From Jimgerdemannia flammicorona (lineage: Eukaryota > Mucoromycota > Endogonomycetes > Endogonales > Endogonaceae), in assembly GCA_003990745.1 (NCBI GenBank), contig RBNI01001197.1, positions 1 to 23,752 on the forward strand: 23,752 nucleotides of DNA, given 5' to 3'. The translations under genes were made by a program, and so were the position numbers. Below, piece after piece: positions 10,059-19,330 of the stretch; position 1 is the first letter of the stretch; every line of letters starts with the position of its first letter. The notes under the pieces are model-generated. The model did not search any database, was not told the origin of the DNA, and saw only the letters and a list, made by a program, of their open reading frames with translations.

Positions 10059-10450
10059 TGTGACAAGCGAATACCATAGTATAGCCTGATGATGTAAAAA
10101 GAATACTTAGTACAGTTACCCTACATAGTTACCCACATATACCACAAATTGTATAAATAATCAGATGTACCAAATCAGATATATCGATTTCATCCCAAGT
10201 GGAATATCTGTTCCAACTGGAACACTTGTCCCAAGTGGAACACCTGTTTCAAACAGAATGCTTATCCCAAGTGAAACATCTGTTCTAACTGGAACATCTT
10301 CCTAAATTAGTCTTACTGCATTTCTATAATTACTCAGATAGCAACTAGATAGCAACCATACTTGTATAAAATACTTCTGAGATTTGAATCAATAAACCTC
10401 AGTCTGAAAAGTTCAAAAGCAAAAGACAAGTCTGCCTAATATACTTTGAG
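10059..10450 (+). mobile_element. 5' LTR of the left LTR retroelement (3' boundary approximate)
   Basis: It begins TGTGACAAGC at 10059 and aligns with the start of the inverted right-hand LTR, which begins TGTGATAAAC at 22971. Shared blocks include agccTGATGAT with GAATACTTAGTA against agccAGATGAT with GAATACCTAGTA, a pair of gatagcaac motifs, and aataaacctcagtcYgaa. A TATA-like TATAAAA lies at 10365-10371 and a polyadenylation-type AATAAA at 10391-10396, giving a plausible U3-R-U5 order. U3 carries an 18-bp tandem array (10194-10301). The 3' end and primer-binding site could not be fixed. No matching 3' LTR was found in the window. Confidence 0.7.
10194..10301 (+). repeat. 18-bp minisatellite, six units, in U3 of the left LTR
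   Basis: Six adjacent degenerate 18-bp units, alternating between cccaagtggaayayctgt and tccaactggaacacttgt forms, so it also reads as three 36-bp units. Neighbouring units contain ggaaca and tgttcc in opposite orientation, making short dyads. It lies between the LTR start and the TATA-like box, where enhancer-type repeats are found in other LTRs. Confidence 0.9.
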
Positions 10451-11497
10451 AGATATATCTATCAAGAGCCACTTAATTCTAAAAAAAAAAAATTACAATA
10501 TTTAGGAGAAATACTAATTTTAAAGTTACTATTCAGGAGATTGTGAGCTTTTTCAGATTCCACTATAGTCCACATTCTAATATAAAGAAGAAGTCTACTA
10601 ATTTTGGTCTACTTACCATATTAAGCCTAAAGAACTTGTTATATTTTAGTCTACTTACTAGATGAAGACAGAAGAATTAGAAAATCTATCATATTATACA
10701 GAATTCACACTATTTAAGAAGTCTGCTGAATATATGCCTAGTTAAGAAATTGCTAAAATTATCAGTATTATATAAGCAAGAGAACTTGTATCTATTTTTG
10801 AGAGAGAAACTACTGAACATTTAGTACTTTTTGACAAAGTAACTGAGGGCTTAAACCAAGATATATATAACTGTCCCAATCTTGTAATTTATCTTCATTA
10901 AATCAGATTGAGTACTCAACTGGAAGATTTTTGAAATTTATATGACTTTTCAGCTTATAAGAACTCTATAGTCAAACTGAATACATTTGATATAGTATTA
11001 ATCTCAGCTATTATAGGAGAATAAATCATTATTTATATTTGGACAGAAAAAGAAGTAATTATGTTAAGACTTATCAACTATCTATCATGAGAAGGATCCT
11101 GACTAGAGACCAGGATAGCATAGAACTCTCTACTATTATCAGTATTATCTCTAAGGCTATAGCTTGTAAACATACCAGAAGTATCAGCAGACTTACTACT
11201 AAGAGATCTGATTCAGCCAGATTAATCAGATAATCTAGATAATCTTACCTAAAACTTTGAAAAACTTTTACAAGAACTTGATGACCATATTGCTCAATTC
11301 TAATTCCTCTTAGAAGTTCTACCTATCTCACTACTACCAGGACCAGCAGACTCTCCAATCTCAGTATCCTTAAGAATATTAAGAGAAGTATTAGTATTTT
11401 AAAGATCAAGTACCCTTCTCTAAACTTCTAACAGCTTAGCCAGACTCAGTACACCTATAGGAATAATAACTGAAACAGATTCAGGAACTGAGAAAGA
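10451..11497 (+). pseudogene. Leader and N-terminal gag region of the left LTR element, heavily decayed
   Basis: This is A+T-rich DNA between the 5' LTR and the recognisable gag capsid. Long tracts read as one frame with several stops, for example TEHLVLFDKVTEGLNQDIYN from 10815. The block at about 10826-10902 (ctttttgacaaagtaact, then ccaatcttgtaattt) is shared with the right-hand element at 21630-21712, which ties the two elements together. A further stretch around 11330-11500 reads SLLPGPADSPISVSLRILRE and TETDSGTEKEPEDSYNK, typical of low-complexity gag N-terminal linkers. CpG is almost absent. The start codon cannot be chosen. Assignment to gag is an inference from position. Confidence 0.5.
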
Positions 11498-11753
11498 ACC
11501 AGAAGACAGTTATAACAAAATGAAGCACCACTACTCATATTTGTAGAATACTCTGAAGAAGACTTAAAGGAATTTCTAAATACTCTTGAAGAAATTGCAG
11601 CTCCGAAAGATCTTACTCCAAGAAGACAAATTATAGTCTTCAAAGTACAACTGAGAGAGTCAGCTAAAGGAATTATTACCAGAATATCAAATGATCAAAC
11701 TCTGATCTAGGATAAGCTATAGCTATGTAAACTACTATATAGATCAGTATGAA
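11498..11753 (+). pseudogene. gag capsid, N-terminal part, interrupted by LINE copy B
   Basis: The frame reads NEAPLLIFVEYSEEDLKEFL, then EEIAAPKDLTPRRQIIVFKV and QLRESAKGIITRISNDQTLI, then stops in place of likely Gln or Trp codons. The pattern F-x-x-L-x-x-L-E, then I-x-x-F-K-x-Q-L-x-x-x-A, fits the N-terminal half of an LTR-retrotransposon capsid of the Ty3/Gypsy kind; this is pattern recognition without a database search. The gene continues on the other side of LINE copy B at 17532. The junction lies inside the 15-bp target-site duplication (11739-11753). Two of its stops (TAG near 11708 and 11717) are explained by C:G-to-T:A transitions. Confidence 0.55.
11739..11753 (+). repeat. Target-site duplication, left copy, of LINE B
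   Basis: The 15-bp sequence atagatcagtatgaa is repeated exactly at 17517-17531, immediately after the LINE B poly(A) tail. This fixes the 5' boundary of LINE B at 11754. Confidence 0.95.
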
Positions 11754-11841
11754 CCAAAGGAATATTCACTGGTAACATTCAGGTGATACAAGACTCAGAT
11801 AACACTTTCCGCAATGTTTTTGATGAAAGGAGACTATCAAC

Positions 11842-13752
11842 ATGGACAGCAATGAAAATACTAGTGAGTATGTCAGCCAAGGAGACAGCAGTGCCTTCAA
11901 CTGGTAGCATATAGAGAGGAGGAGAGGAGATGGTTTGGGGATGCCAGAGCCTTCTATGGTCAGCTACGGTATTGGTGTTGGAGAGAGGAGCAGATTGAGG
12001 CAATAAGAAGGGGAGAGGATGACCTTTGCTGACAAGGTCAAGATGGGGAGAATGGCATCTAGTCAGGATAGTTGGTTGGGACTGGAGAAGGCATCAATGG
12101 CTTCAGTTGGAGGATAGAGAGGGGCCCCTATGGGAGGGTCAGGCAGTAGGGAAGGGGGGGGAGTAGGGGCTGGGGATGTAACTGCTGATGGAGCTGTGAC
12201 TGGGGATCTGGAAAAAAATCCAGATGTGATGGTTGTTGGTAGATCAGGACAGAGGGAGAGCATACAGCCTGGGGATCTGGCAGATGGCATAACTAGTATG
12301 GTGTTAGCACTATTACTCAAAAAGTCAAGATCAGAATTTACCATCATATTGTACTTTCAAGGCTTAGTGGTAACTATAAGGATGATTCTGAGACTGGTGG
12401 TGCAGGAGGTGAAGGGGGCAGCTTTGGTGAAGTTCTTGAAGAGGAAAGAAGGAATCAAGGTGGGATTTGAGGAAGAGGTATCATTGTTGGAGGCTGTAGA
12501 GAAGGGGGTAGTGGTGGGCAGAGTGGTGGTCCCTATGGCCAGGTGCATGCACTGGGACCCCCAAGTAGTGCAGTTGATAGTGTTGGATCTTAATATAGTG
12601 TCGAGGAAGAAGGCCAGAGAGTTGATTGTGGAGGTGGTCAAGGAATATGGGGAAATCATGGACATTGGGTTCAGAGTCTGGGAGGGTACTGAACTCTAGA
12701 TGGGAGATATTGATGTCAGGGTGAGGCTGGCTGTGAGGGAGAATACTGGGAAGGTGAGGGATTTGGCCAGCAACCCTTAAGTGGAGATCAGTTGAATGCA
12801 AGGTTTCGTGGGTAAAGGGGATACCAGAGGAAGAGGAGGACTTGCTGGAGGCTCTTGAGGATCTGGTGGGAGCAGTGAAGAGGAGGAGATTAGCTTGAAA
12901 GGAGTATGAAGCCAAGACAATGGTGGAGATTGTGTGTGAAAGAAGATCAGGATGGACTGGATGGCCTGGGAGAAGGTGCAGGGAAGGTGAATCCAGAAGG
13001 GGCTATTGGAGAAGTTGGGTGGGGGTGTGGCAGATGGCAGTGTAGGAGAAGGGGGTGCCAGACTGATGGAGAGTGCTTGGGCAGGGGAGTGCAGGATGGC
13101 TCAGGATGTGGCCCAGGGCAGATCAAGTGAGGAGAGATTGGGCAGCATAGTGGAGGATACCAAAATGGGTAAGGGAGTCCACTCTCAGTATAGTGTCTCA
13201 AATGGGCCAAGTGAGGAGGAGAAACTACTGGACATATTGAAAGAGGAGTGAGATGAGTCAGGGAGGAGGAGTGCTTTGGTGATAGAGGTCAAAGGAGTTG
13301 TCCAGAGTATTGTGGAAGTGGTAGATAAAGAGAAGTAGCTGTGGAAGACTCTAGAAGGGGTGGTAGCTGAGAAGCTGGGGGGAGAGGACTTCTGGGTCCT
13401 AAGTGATAGGCATTGGGAGGAAATTCTCCATAGGGAGGAGGTGCTGAGGAAGATTAGAAATGAGATCCTGGCAGTGCTCTTGGAGTTGGAGGAATACCAA
13501 GTGGATGATCAGAGGGAGGAGGCCCTTTGAGAGATTGCAAATGACTGGGTAACATGCTTGTGAAATTTGAGAAAGGGGTTGGAGAAGTGGAGAGTGGTAT
13601 GCATGGATTATCAGGCAGAAATGGAGGTTGTGGATAGGGTGGAGTGTCAGGAAATCTTAGAAGCACTGGATGCTCAGGCTGTTATAGAGGGTGAGGTGGA
13701 GGCAGAGTGGCACTTAGATCTTACTGGTGATGAGATGAGTATGAAATTCTAG
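11842..13752 (+). pseudogene. LINE copy B ORF1, broken by stops and frameshifts
   Basis: The ATG at 11842 (MDSNENTSEYVSQGDSSAFNW) matches the copy A start. A TAG follows at the position of a Gln codon in copy A, and a TAA and a further TAG come before the frame reopens at 12130. The 12130-12699 part is the best preserved and includes the RRM-like stretch (VLDLNIVSRKKAREL then EYGEIMDIGF). A frameshift near 12785-12794 moves the frame (ECKVSWVKGIPEEEEDLLEA), and it is restored before 13006. The C-terminal part (about 13400-13752) is Glu-rich and aligns with copy A (EEILHREEVLRKIRNEILAV). The end is the TAG at 13750-13752. No cysteine knuckle was seen. The role would be RNA binding in the retrotransposition particle. 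Confidence 0.82.
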
Positions 13753-13783
13753 ACTGGGCCCTTAATATCAAACATTATTCAAT

Positions 13784-16700
13784 ATGAATAGTACAACTAG
13801 AATCTTTTCTTTGAATGTGAATGGGTTGAGAGGAGCAGTATAGTGCAGGAATATATTTGGCTGGTTGAAGGGACTGGATGCAGATCTCTTCTTCCTACAG
13901 GATGTACAGTATGAGATCAATATGGACTTGTAGGACTGGACTAGAGAATGGGGTGGGGCAGCAGTGTGGACTGAGTGGGTGGGAATTCTGGTTTGAAAAG
14001 AGATGGGGGATATAGAGGATATTGGACATTGGGAGAGTAGGTTGGTGTAGGGAGTATAGAAGAGGCCAGGGTGGAACCCTTTGACTGTTTTTGCCTGGCT
14101 GAGAGGGAGGAGTATGTAGATTGGATCAGAGACTTAAGAGAGGCTGGTGTTATGGGTGAGGCAGGGATTGACTGCCTGGGGGGTGATTTTAACATAATAT
14201 GTAATAATGAGGTAGACAGAACAGATGGCAGGAGAGGAATGAGAGACAGCAGTGACAGGTTAGATGATTGGATAGAGATTGAGAGGTTGAGCTCCTTGAT
14301 TTTCTCAGGGCAACAGTTTTGGGTAGATTGCTGAATTTATACTCACTGAGTGGCAGGGCTGGGCTCCAGGATTGACTGAGTATTGATGGTAGAGTGCTGG
14401 AGAGTGAATGTCTGGGACATGCTAGAGGTGGTTTGGTGCCTGTGGTCAGATCACTGGGGTCTGTTAGGAAGTGGGAGATTTGGGGGAAGTGAGGATGGGC
14501 CTGGACATTGGTGATTGAATTCTTCTTTGTTTGATGATGGTTCCTTATGAATGGACTGGAAGGTGGAAATTATTGAGAAGATTGATAGGTGGTGGGAGCA
14601 GGGATTGGTGATTGGTGCTCATTGGCAGCTGCTGAAATTGAGTGCTCAGAGTTACTGGAGAGAGGCAGGGAAAGGAAGGAGTGTTCAGTGGCAGCAGTGA
14701 GTACAATGGGCTTCACAGAGATTAGCAGTACTTCTGGAGAGGTGGGCAGGATCACTGGAGGATTGGGGGACAGCCAATTGGCAAATTCTGTAGATACAAA
14801 AAGAAGTAGATGAGTTGAAGGAAGTGTTATGGATGGAGAAAGAGGTTCAGCTGAAGGGGATGGTGGCGAGGCTGTAGTGGCAGGGGTTGGAGGAGGGGGA
14901 GAGATCTACTAGATTTCTTTCATGGTTGCTCTAAGCTCAGAGAATCAGACAGAGGTGGGATGGTATTTTGGATAAAGATGAGAAGATGATGGCAGGGACT
15001 CCTAAGATTTTGGGATTGCTGAGGACTCACTGAGAGAATTTATGGAGTGATGAAGAAGGGGGTGAAGATGCCCTGAATATTGAATGGTAGCTGGAGGATT
15101 GGTATCTGGACCCAGCACTGGGTCTGGAGATATTAGGAGACCCAGTATGGGGGGAGGAAATATGTGAGGTCTTGGCTTTGACAAAAGGAGACAGCTCCTG
15201 GAGAGGATGGGCTTTTCTGGGATTTTTGGAAGAAGATGACTGAGGTGGAGGTGGTTTTGGAGGAGATGACAGCAATGAATGATGAGATCCTTTGATCTGG
15301 AACTTGGATTGGAGGCCAGCACCTAGGGCTGGTCTCCTTGCTCTATAAGGATAAGGGGAGAAGAGAAGATTGGAAGAACTGGCAGCTAATTATGCTCCTT
15401 GACATAGACTGCAAGCTGGTGACAAAGATCTTGGTGACTAGGCTGCAGGGGATTGCTCAGCAGGTACTAGGGGTGGAGCAGAGGGGATTTGTTAGTGGTT
15501 GGTTGATCCAGAATAGAACTGCCTGGGTCCATAGAGTGATTGAAGGGACTTGGGCAGCTGGAGTTGATAGTTGGTTAGTGTTTCTGGATCAGGAGAAGGC
15601 ATATGACAGGGTGAGGAGAGTCTGGCTGGAGGGAGTGCTGAAATATGTAAGAGTTCCCCCAGAGTTCAGGAGGTCATTAATCAGTCTATTGGAGAATAGT
15701 CAAGCAGTATAGTAGTGAATGGGCACAAAGATATGACTCTTTCACTAGATCATAGAGTGCCACAAGGAGATCCTTTGTTATCCATCCTATATACTCTTTC
15801 CTTGGAGCCCCTATTGGACAGGATCCAGTATCAAATTGGGGGTTTGGACATTTTGGGAATTAACTGGAAGGTTGGGGTTTTTGCAGATGATATGGTGGTT
15901 AGACTGTGTTTACTAGAGGATATAGAGGAATTAAGAAGAACTGTGGAATAGTATGAGAGGGGCTCCAGTGCTTGACTCAACTGACACAAATGTGAGACTC
16001 TAGTGCTAGGCAGTGGAATAGTTGGCAGTGACATGATTGGAACTATAGTTCTAGCAGAAGAACTGGTCTAGTACATAGAGATCTACTTTTCAGTATATGG
16101 GTCCCTTCTGCTCCATGTATGGTGGGAACAGCAGCTACTAATATGAGGGAATATTCTCTTGAGGTGGGGTGGTTGGCATATATCCTTGGCAGGAAGGGTG
16201 ATGGTGCTGAATGTGTATTGGCTGTCAAAGCTATGGTATGTGGGGTATTATCTGGACTTCCCAGTATGAGTGGTCAGGCAACTTCTGAAGATGGCAGGAT
16301 CATGGATTTGGGCTGGGCAGTATAGTCAGATAAGCTGGGAGGTTCTGACCCTACCTGTTGACAGAGGTGGGCTGGGATTAGTAGACTTCACCAAGTGCCT
16401 ATATTGTCTGAGAGTATGGTGGCTGAAGAGAGTGAGTGAGTTAAGAGGCCAGGAGTAGGTACCACTCATGCAGAGAGTGTGGGAAGTCTGGTACTCCCCT
16501 TGTGGAGTGACTGGTGATCTGCTTGCAATAGTGGCCATGGATGGGAGCAGGAGGATATATTACAAAGGCTTTTGGTGGGGAGTGGTGTATAGTGTAAGAA
16601 TAATTAGACTTCAGTGGAGGGGTGATGAGGGGGAGGAGGATTGGGGACCATGGATGTGGAGATGAGATCAATTACTGCTGAGAGATATGTGGAGGATTTT

Positions 16701-17428
16701 CAGCTTGACAATAGAATGGAATGTATGTGAGGGCTCAGGGGGGACATGTGGCCTGAACATGGCAAAGGGTGGGGATTGGTAAGGAGTGAGACTGGAATGG
16801 TGTTTGGCTTTAGAGCAAGTAGGTGATGCAGTGACTTCCCCCCAAGTTCTGGGTGGTGTGATAGAGGTTCCTAAGGCAGAATGTGATACTGAACTATCAG
16901 TCAGAGCACTTGGTGGTGGATGGCACATTTGAGTATGAGGAATGTATGGATGTTGGCCAGAAGGGGGGAGTGGTACAAATGCCTGAACATTGGCTAGGGG
17001 AGTGTGAAGTTCTGGGAGAGTTTTGGCACAGTATTACTAGTAGACTGGGATTGAGGCCCCTGGTGGAGAGGGAAGGAGGGAGATGGGGGGACCTCTAGCA
17101 TAAGTTAGTGGATGGGGTTGGGGATGAATAGTTGTCCTTGGGATAGGCCCTGGCTATTTGGGTAGGGCTAGCCAGTCATTGGCTTCATGTCTTTAAGGAG
17201 GGCCAGTGGGTTGCAGTTAGAGTTAGAGTAGCACATTGGGAATGATTAATACTGGACATTTTGAATAATTGGTAGAGAGGGTGGGGACTGGGTAGGGGGG
17301 GCCATCAGAATCTGGTGAATTGTATTTGTAAGAAGAGTAGAGGGAGAGTTTGGGTGGTAGGTGGGTGGGTTGTCCTTCAGAGGAGAGAGATGGAGAGTAG
17401 GGAGGGGGATCCAAGGGGCATTGGCTGA
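13784..17428 (+). pseudogene. LINE copy B ORF2 (endonuclease, reverse transcriptase, zinc motif), decayed
   Basis: Starts at the ATG 13784 (MNSTTRIFSLNVNGLRGAV). The endonuclease shows SLNVNG, LQD and GGDFN (14179-14193), and an SDHWGLL near 14449-14470. RT spans about 15180-16000: FLDQEKAYDRV near 15586-15620, VPQGDPLLSILYTLSLEPLL near 15757-15816, and an intact catalytic FADD at 15880-15891. A one-base deletion near 15700-15714 shifts the frame between motifs A and B. Downstream are IWAGQYSQISWEVLTLP with GGLGL-DF-CLR-WWLKR (about 16300-16430) and a C-terminal zinc motif (about 16930-17010) in which one Cys of copy A has become Tyr while the H-x4-C half is kept. Stops replace Trp and Arg codons at many sites (for example after TVE at 15949-15951). 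The end is the TGA at 17426-17428, aligned approximately. Confidence 0.88.
17279..17301 (+). promoter_or_regulatory. G-quadruplex-type motif near the LINE B 3' end
   Basis: Four G-tracts of three or more with loops T, ACT and TA. G-rich quadruplex-forming 3' ends are known in mammalian L1 elements. Copy A has several G-runs near its own 3' end but not the same clean four-tract motif. A function here is an inference. Confidence 0.4.
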
Positions 17429-17472
17429 GGGGTTGTGGGTCTTTGTGTATTATTATTTATAAATTGAGTGGT

Positions 17473-17517
17473 AATAAATGGAAGTCTGAGTAAATATAAA
17501 AAAAAAAAAAAAAAAAA
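17473..17517 (+). terminator. LINE B polyadenylation signal and poly(A) tail
   Basis: AATAAA at 17473-17478 is followed 19 bases later by a run of 20 A (17498-17517). The last A is shared with the target-site duplication. This is the 3' terminus expected for target-primed reverse transcription of a polyadenylated transcript. Confidence 0.9.
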
Positions 17518-17531
17518 TAGATCAGTATGAA
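17517..17531 (+). repeat. Target-site duplication, right copy, of LINE B
   Basis: Exact repeat of atagatcagtatgaa at 11739-11753. The sequence after it continues the interrupted gag. Confidence 0.95.
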
Positions 17532-18330
17532 GCTATCTCTTAATGACTTATTGACAAGTACACAGAAACTAAACCCTATTACAAAGTTCAAGAATTCATT
17601 ATAGGTATTAAGATGAATCTTAGAGAATCTCTATAAGCATTCTTTATAAGAATTTAGAAGAGAATACATACTGCCAGATTCAGTACTACTAATTAGGATA
17701 TTATTAATTCAATGATCTTTATAAATAGAATCTCTCTCAAATTGTTCAGTATATTCTCACTCTTAATATTAAGAAATCTAATGAATAAGAAGATGCAGTC
17801 CAAGGATACTTTAATTTCAAGTAATGGGTCTCTAGAAATGACAACAAGAAAGAAGACAAGAAAGACCTCTTGGTTAAGACACTCTAAAAAATCCTTCAAG
17901 AAAACTCAAGAGAGAAGGAAACCATAAAAGAATAGAGAAAGAATTAGATCAAAATCTAAGACCTTAGCTCTAAACTAGACTGATTAATTAGACAAGTTGA
18001 AAAAAAATAAGAGCTATCTACAAGACAACAGAAGTTTTATACTATAAAGGAACTAAGACTATCCATTCAGAGAAAATAAGAGCTATCACCTATAAGAAGA
18101 AATAAGATATCTACTCAGAAATAAGGCCCAGGTTCAATACTTTTACTGCAGATAGTTTAGACATTATACCATAGAGTATAATAACAGAAGAGATGATTAA
18201 AGAGACTCAGAACTACTAAACTGAGAGTATATAATACAGTATAAGAAGACTGAAGCTCACTCTATAGAAGACTATGAGAAATGTGATAGTGAAGACTACA
18301 GTGACCTAGACTTATACTCAACTAAATTGT
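17532..18330 (+). pseudogene. gag capsid C-terminal part and zinc knuckle of the left LTR element
   Basis: A single frame with stops runs through this region. It reads YYKVQEFIIGIKMNLRESL, stop, AFFIRI, stop, KRIHTARFSTTN, stop, DIINSMIFINRISLKLFSIF. The Q-EF, ESL and F--R pattern, followed by an INxMF-INGL-like stretch, is typical of the C-terminal capsid half of Ty3/Gypsy-type gag. A Lys/Arg-rich stretch follows (17840-17930). At 18138-18179 lies a decayed CCHC knuckle, Y-F-Y-C-R-stop-F-R-H-Y-T-I-E-Y, in which the first and last Cys have become Tyr. All stops fit CAG/CAA-to-TAG/TAA or TGG-to-TAG. Superfamily assignment is tentative because no RT or integrase was seen downstream. Confidence 0.65.
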
Positions 18331-18960
18331 TTCTAAGAAAACAATCTACAGAGAAAAGAAAGACAAATAAAGACAGACTAGTCATAAGATCAAAAGAAGA
18401 ATGATCCAGAAAGTGAAGATCAGATTGATATACCTTCTCACTCTTCTTCTTAGAACTGACAAACTACTACTAGAATCTGAGGATGAAGAAATAGAATAGA
18501 AGGAATAAGAGTCAACAACTTCAAAACTCAAGAAGAAGTATATCTCAATGATCATACTCTGAGATATCTATAATAAAGTATAGAAGAAGATTCAGAAAGC
18601 TAAGATAGAAGTTTCTCTTATAATTCTTATAGTTGACATCTGCAGGAGCTCAAAACAAAATATTGAGAATTATCAGATCTAGTATTAGCCAAGTTCTAAT
18701 CTCACAACAATATCTGCACCAATTACTATTCAGATTATAGAAAGGTATGTCAGTATATATATAGAAGAAGTATTAATATTCACTAGAGATAAGAAATCTC
18801 ATATAAATAACAGATCCTTTTTCAACTCTCTCTATTGATCTTACAATATTTCTCTTAGTAAAATCTATAGTAAAAATATCTATACAGAATTCATATTTTC
18901 TTTCTATAAAGTACTTATAATTCACCTGAACTCTACTTTCAATTAATAGTAGAACTATCA
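18331..18960 (+). pseudogene. Post-gag region of the left LTR element, possible protease remnant
   Basis: CpG-free, A+T-rich DNA that continues the element but has stops in every frame. Around 18632-18655 the sequence can be read as a disrupted Asp-Ser-Gly-Ala-Gln-Asn (gttgac, then tctgcaggagctcaaaac), the position and motif expected for a retroviral-type aspartic protease; this reading needs small indels and is weak. A 62-codon minus-strand open frame (18773-18961) has no recognisable motif. No reverse transcriptase, RNase H or integrase motif is seen, so the element is truncated or too decayed to read. Confidence 0.3.
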
Positions 18961-18993
18961 TATCAAACTTATAAGTATATATCTATATACCAG

Positions 18994-19016
18994 ACTTGTA
19001 AGCCAGACTTACAAGT
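18994..19016. repeat. Perfect 9-bp inverted repeat (hairpin)
   Basis: ACTTGTAAG, a 5-base loop ccaga, then CTTACAAGT. Further copies of gtaagcctggctta-like sequence occur just downstream, so it belongs to a small repeat cluster rather than to a terminator of a known gene. Confidence 0.8.
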
Positions 19017-19078
19017 ATATATATATCTAAATATCAGAATTGTAAGCCTGGCTTATGCCTACACCTATATGTAATATT

Positions 19079-19129
19079 AACTTATATATCATATTAGCTT
19101 ATATATCATATTGGCTTGTATATCATATC
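19079..19129 (+). repeat. 17-bp tandem repeat, three units
   Basis: Units aacttatatatcatatt, agcttatatatcatatt and ggcttgtatatcatatc are adjacent and in register. Confidence 0.85.
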
Positions 19130-19175
19130 AACTTATCAGACTTATAAGCATAAAGCTTGCAAAGTCTGGCTTATA

Positions 19176-19310
19176 CTTAAAAACCTTGCCTAAATTCTAC
19201 TTATAAATCTTTCTCAAATATTACTTACAAACCTTACTCAAACATCACTTATAAATACTGCAAATCTTTATCCAACATTGCTGTAAACCTTACTCATACT
19301 TGCTGCTATT
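19176..19310 (+). repeat. 24-bp degenerate tandem repeat, about four to five units
   Basis: Units start at 19176, 19200, 19224 and 19248 with the form cttacaaaccttactcaaac plus four bases. A more diverged unit follows after a short insertion. Confidence 0.75.
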
Positions 19311-19330
19311 AATCAATTTTTAGCCACTAT

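Larger units (their letters stand above)
11754..17516 (+). mobile_element. LINE copy B (Tad1/L1-like), full length, nested in the left LTR element
   Basis: A complete 5.76-kb non-LTR retrotransposon, bounded by a perfect 15-bp target-site duplication and ending in an AATAAA signal and a poly(A) tail. It has an 88-bp 5' UTR, ORF1 (11842-13752), a 31-bp spacer, ORF2 (13784 to about 17428) and a short 3' UTR. It is colinear with copy A but clearly diverged, so the two are separate older insertions or members of related subfamilies. It lies in gag of the LTR element, so it is the younger of the two. It is inactive: both ORFs carry many in-frame stops and at least one frameshift each. The perfect duplication despite heavy decay of the ORFs suggests that point mutation came rapidly after insertion (inference). 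Confidence 0.96.

Noticed and set aside
12201..12235. 2A-like ribosome-skipping peptide in LINE ORF1 (GDLEKNPDV)
   Set aside because: 2A activity needs NPGP; both copies have NPDV, so the essential Gly-Pro is missing in what seems to be the ancestral sequence.
18773..18961. 62-codon minus-strand ORF
   Set aside because: No motif, A+T-rich, and it opposes the strand of the LTR element in which it lies.
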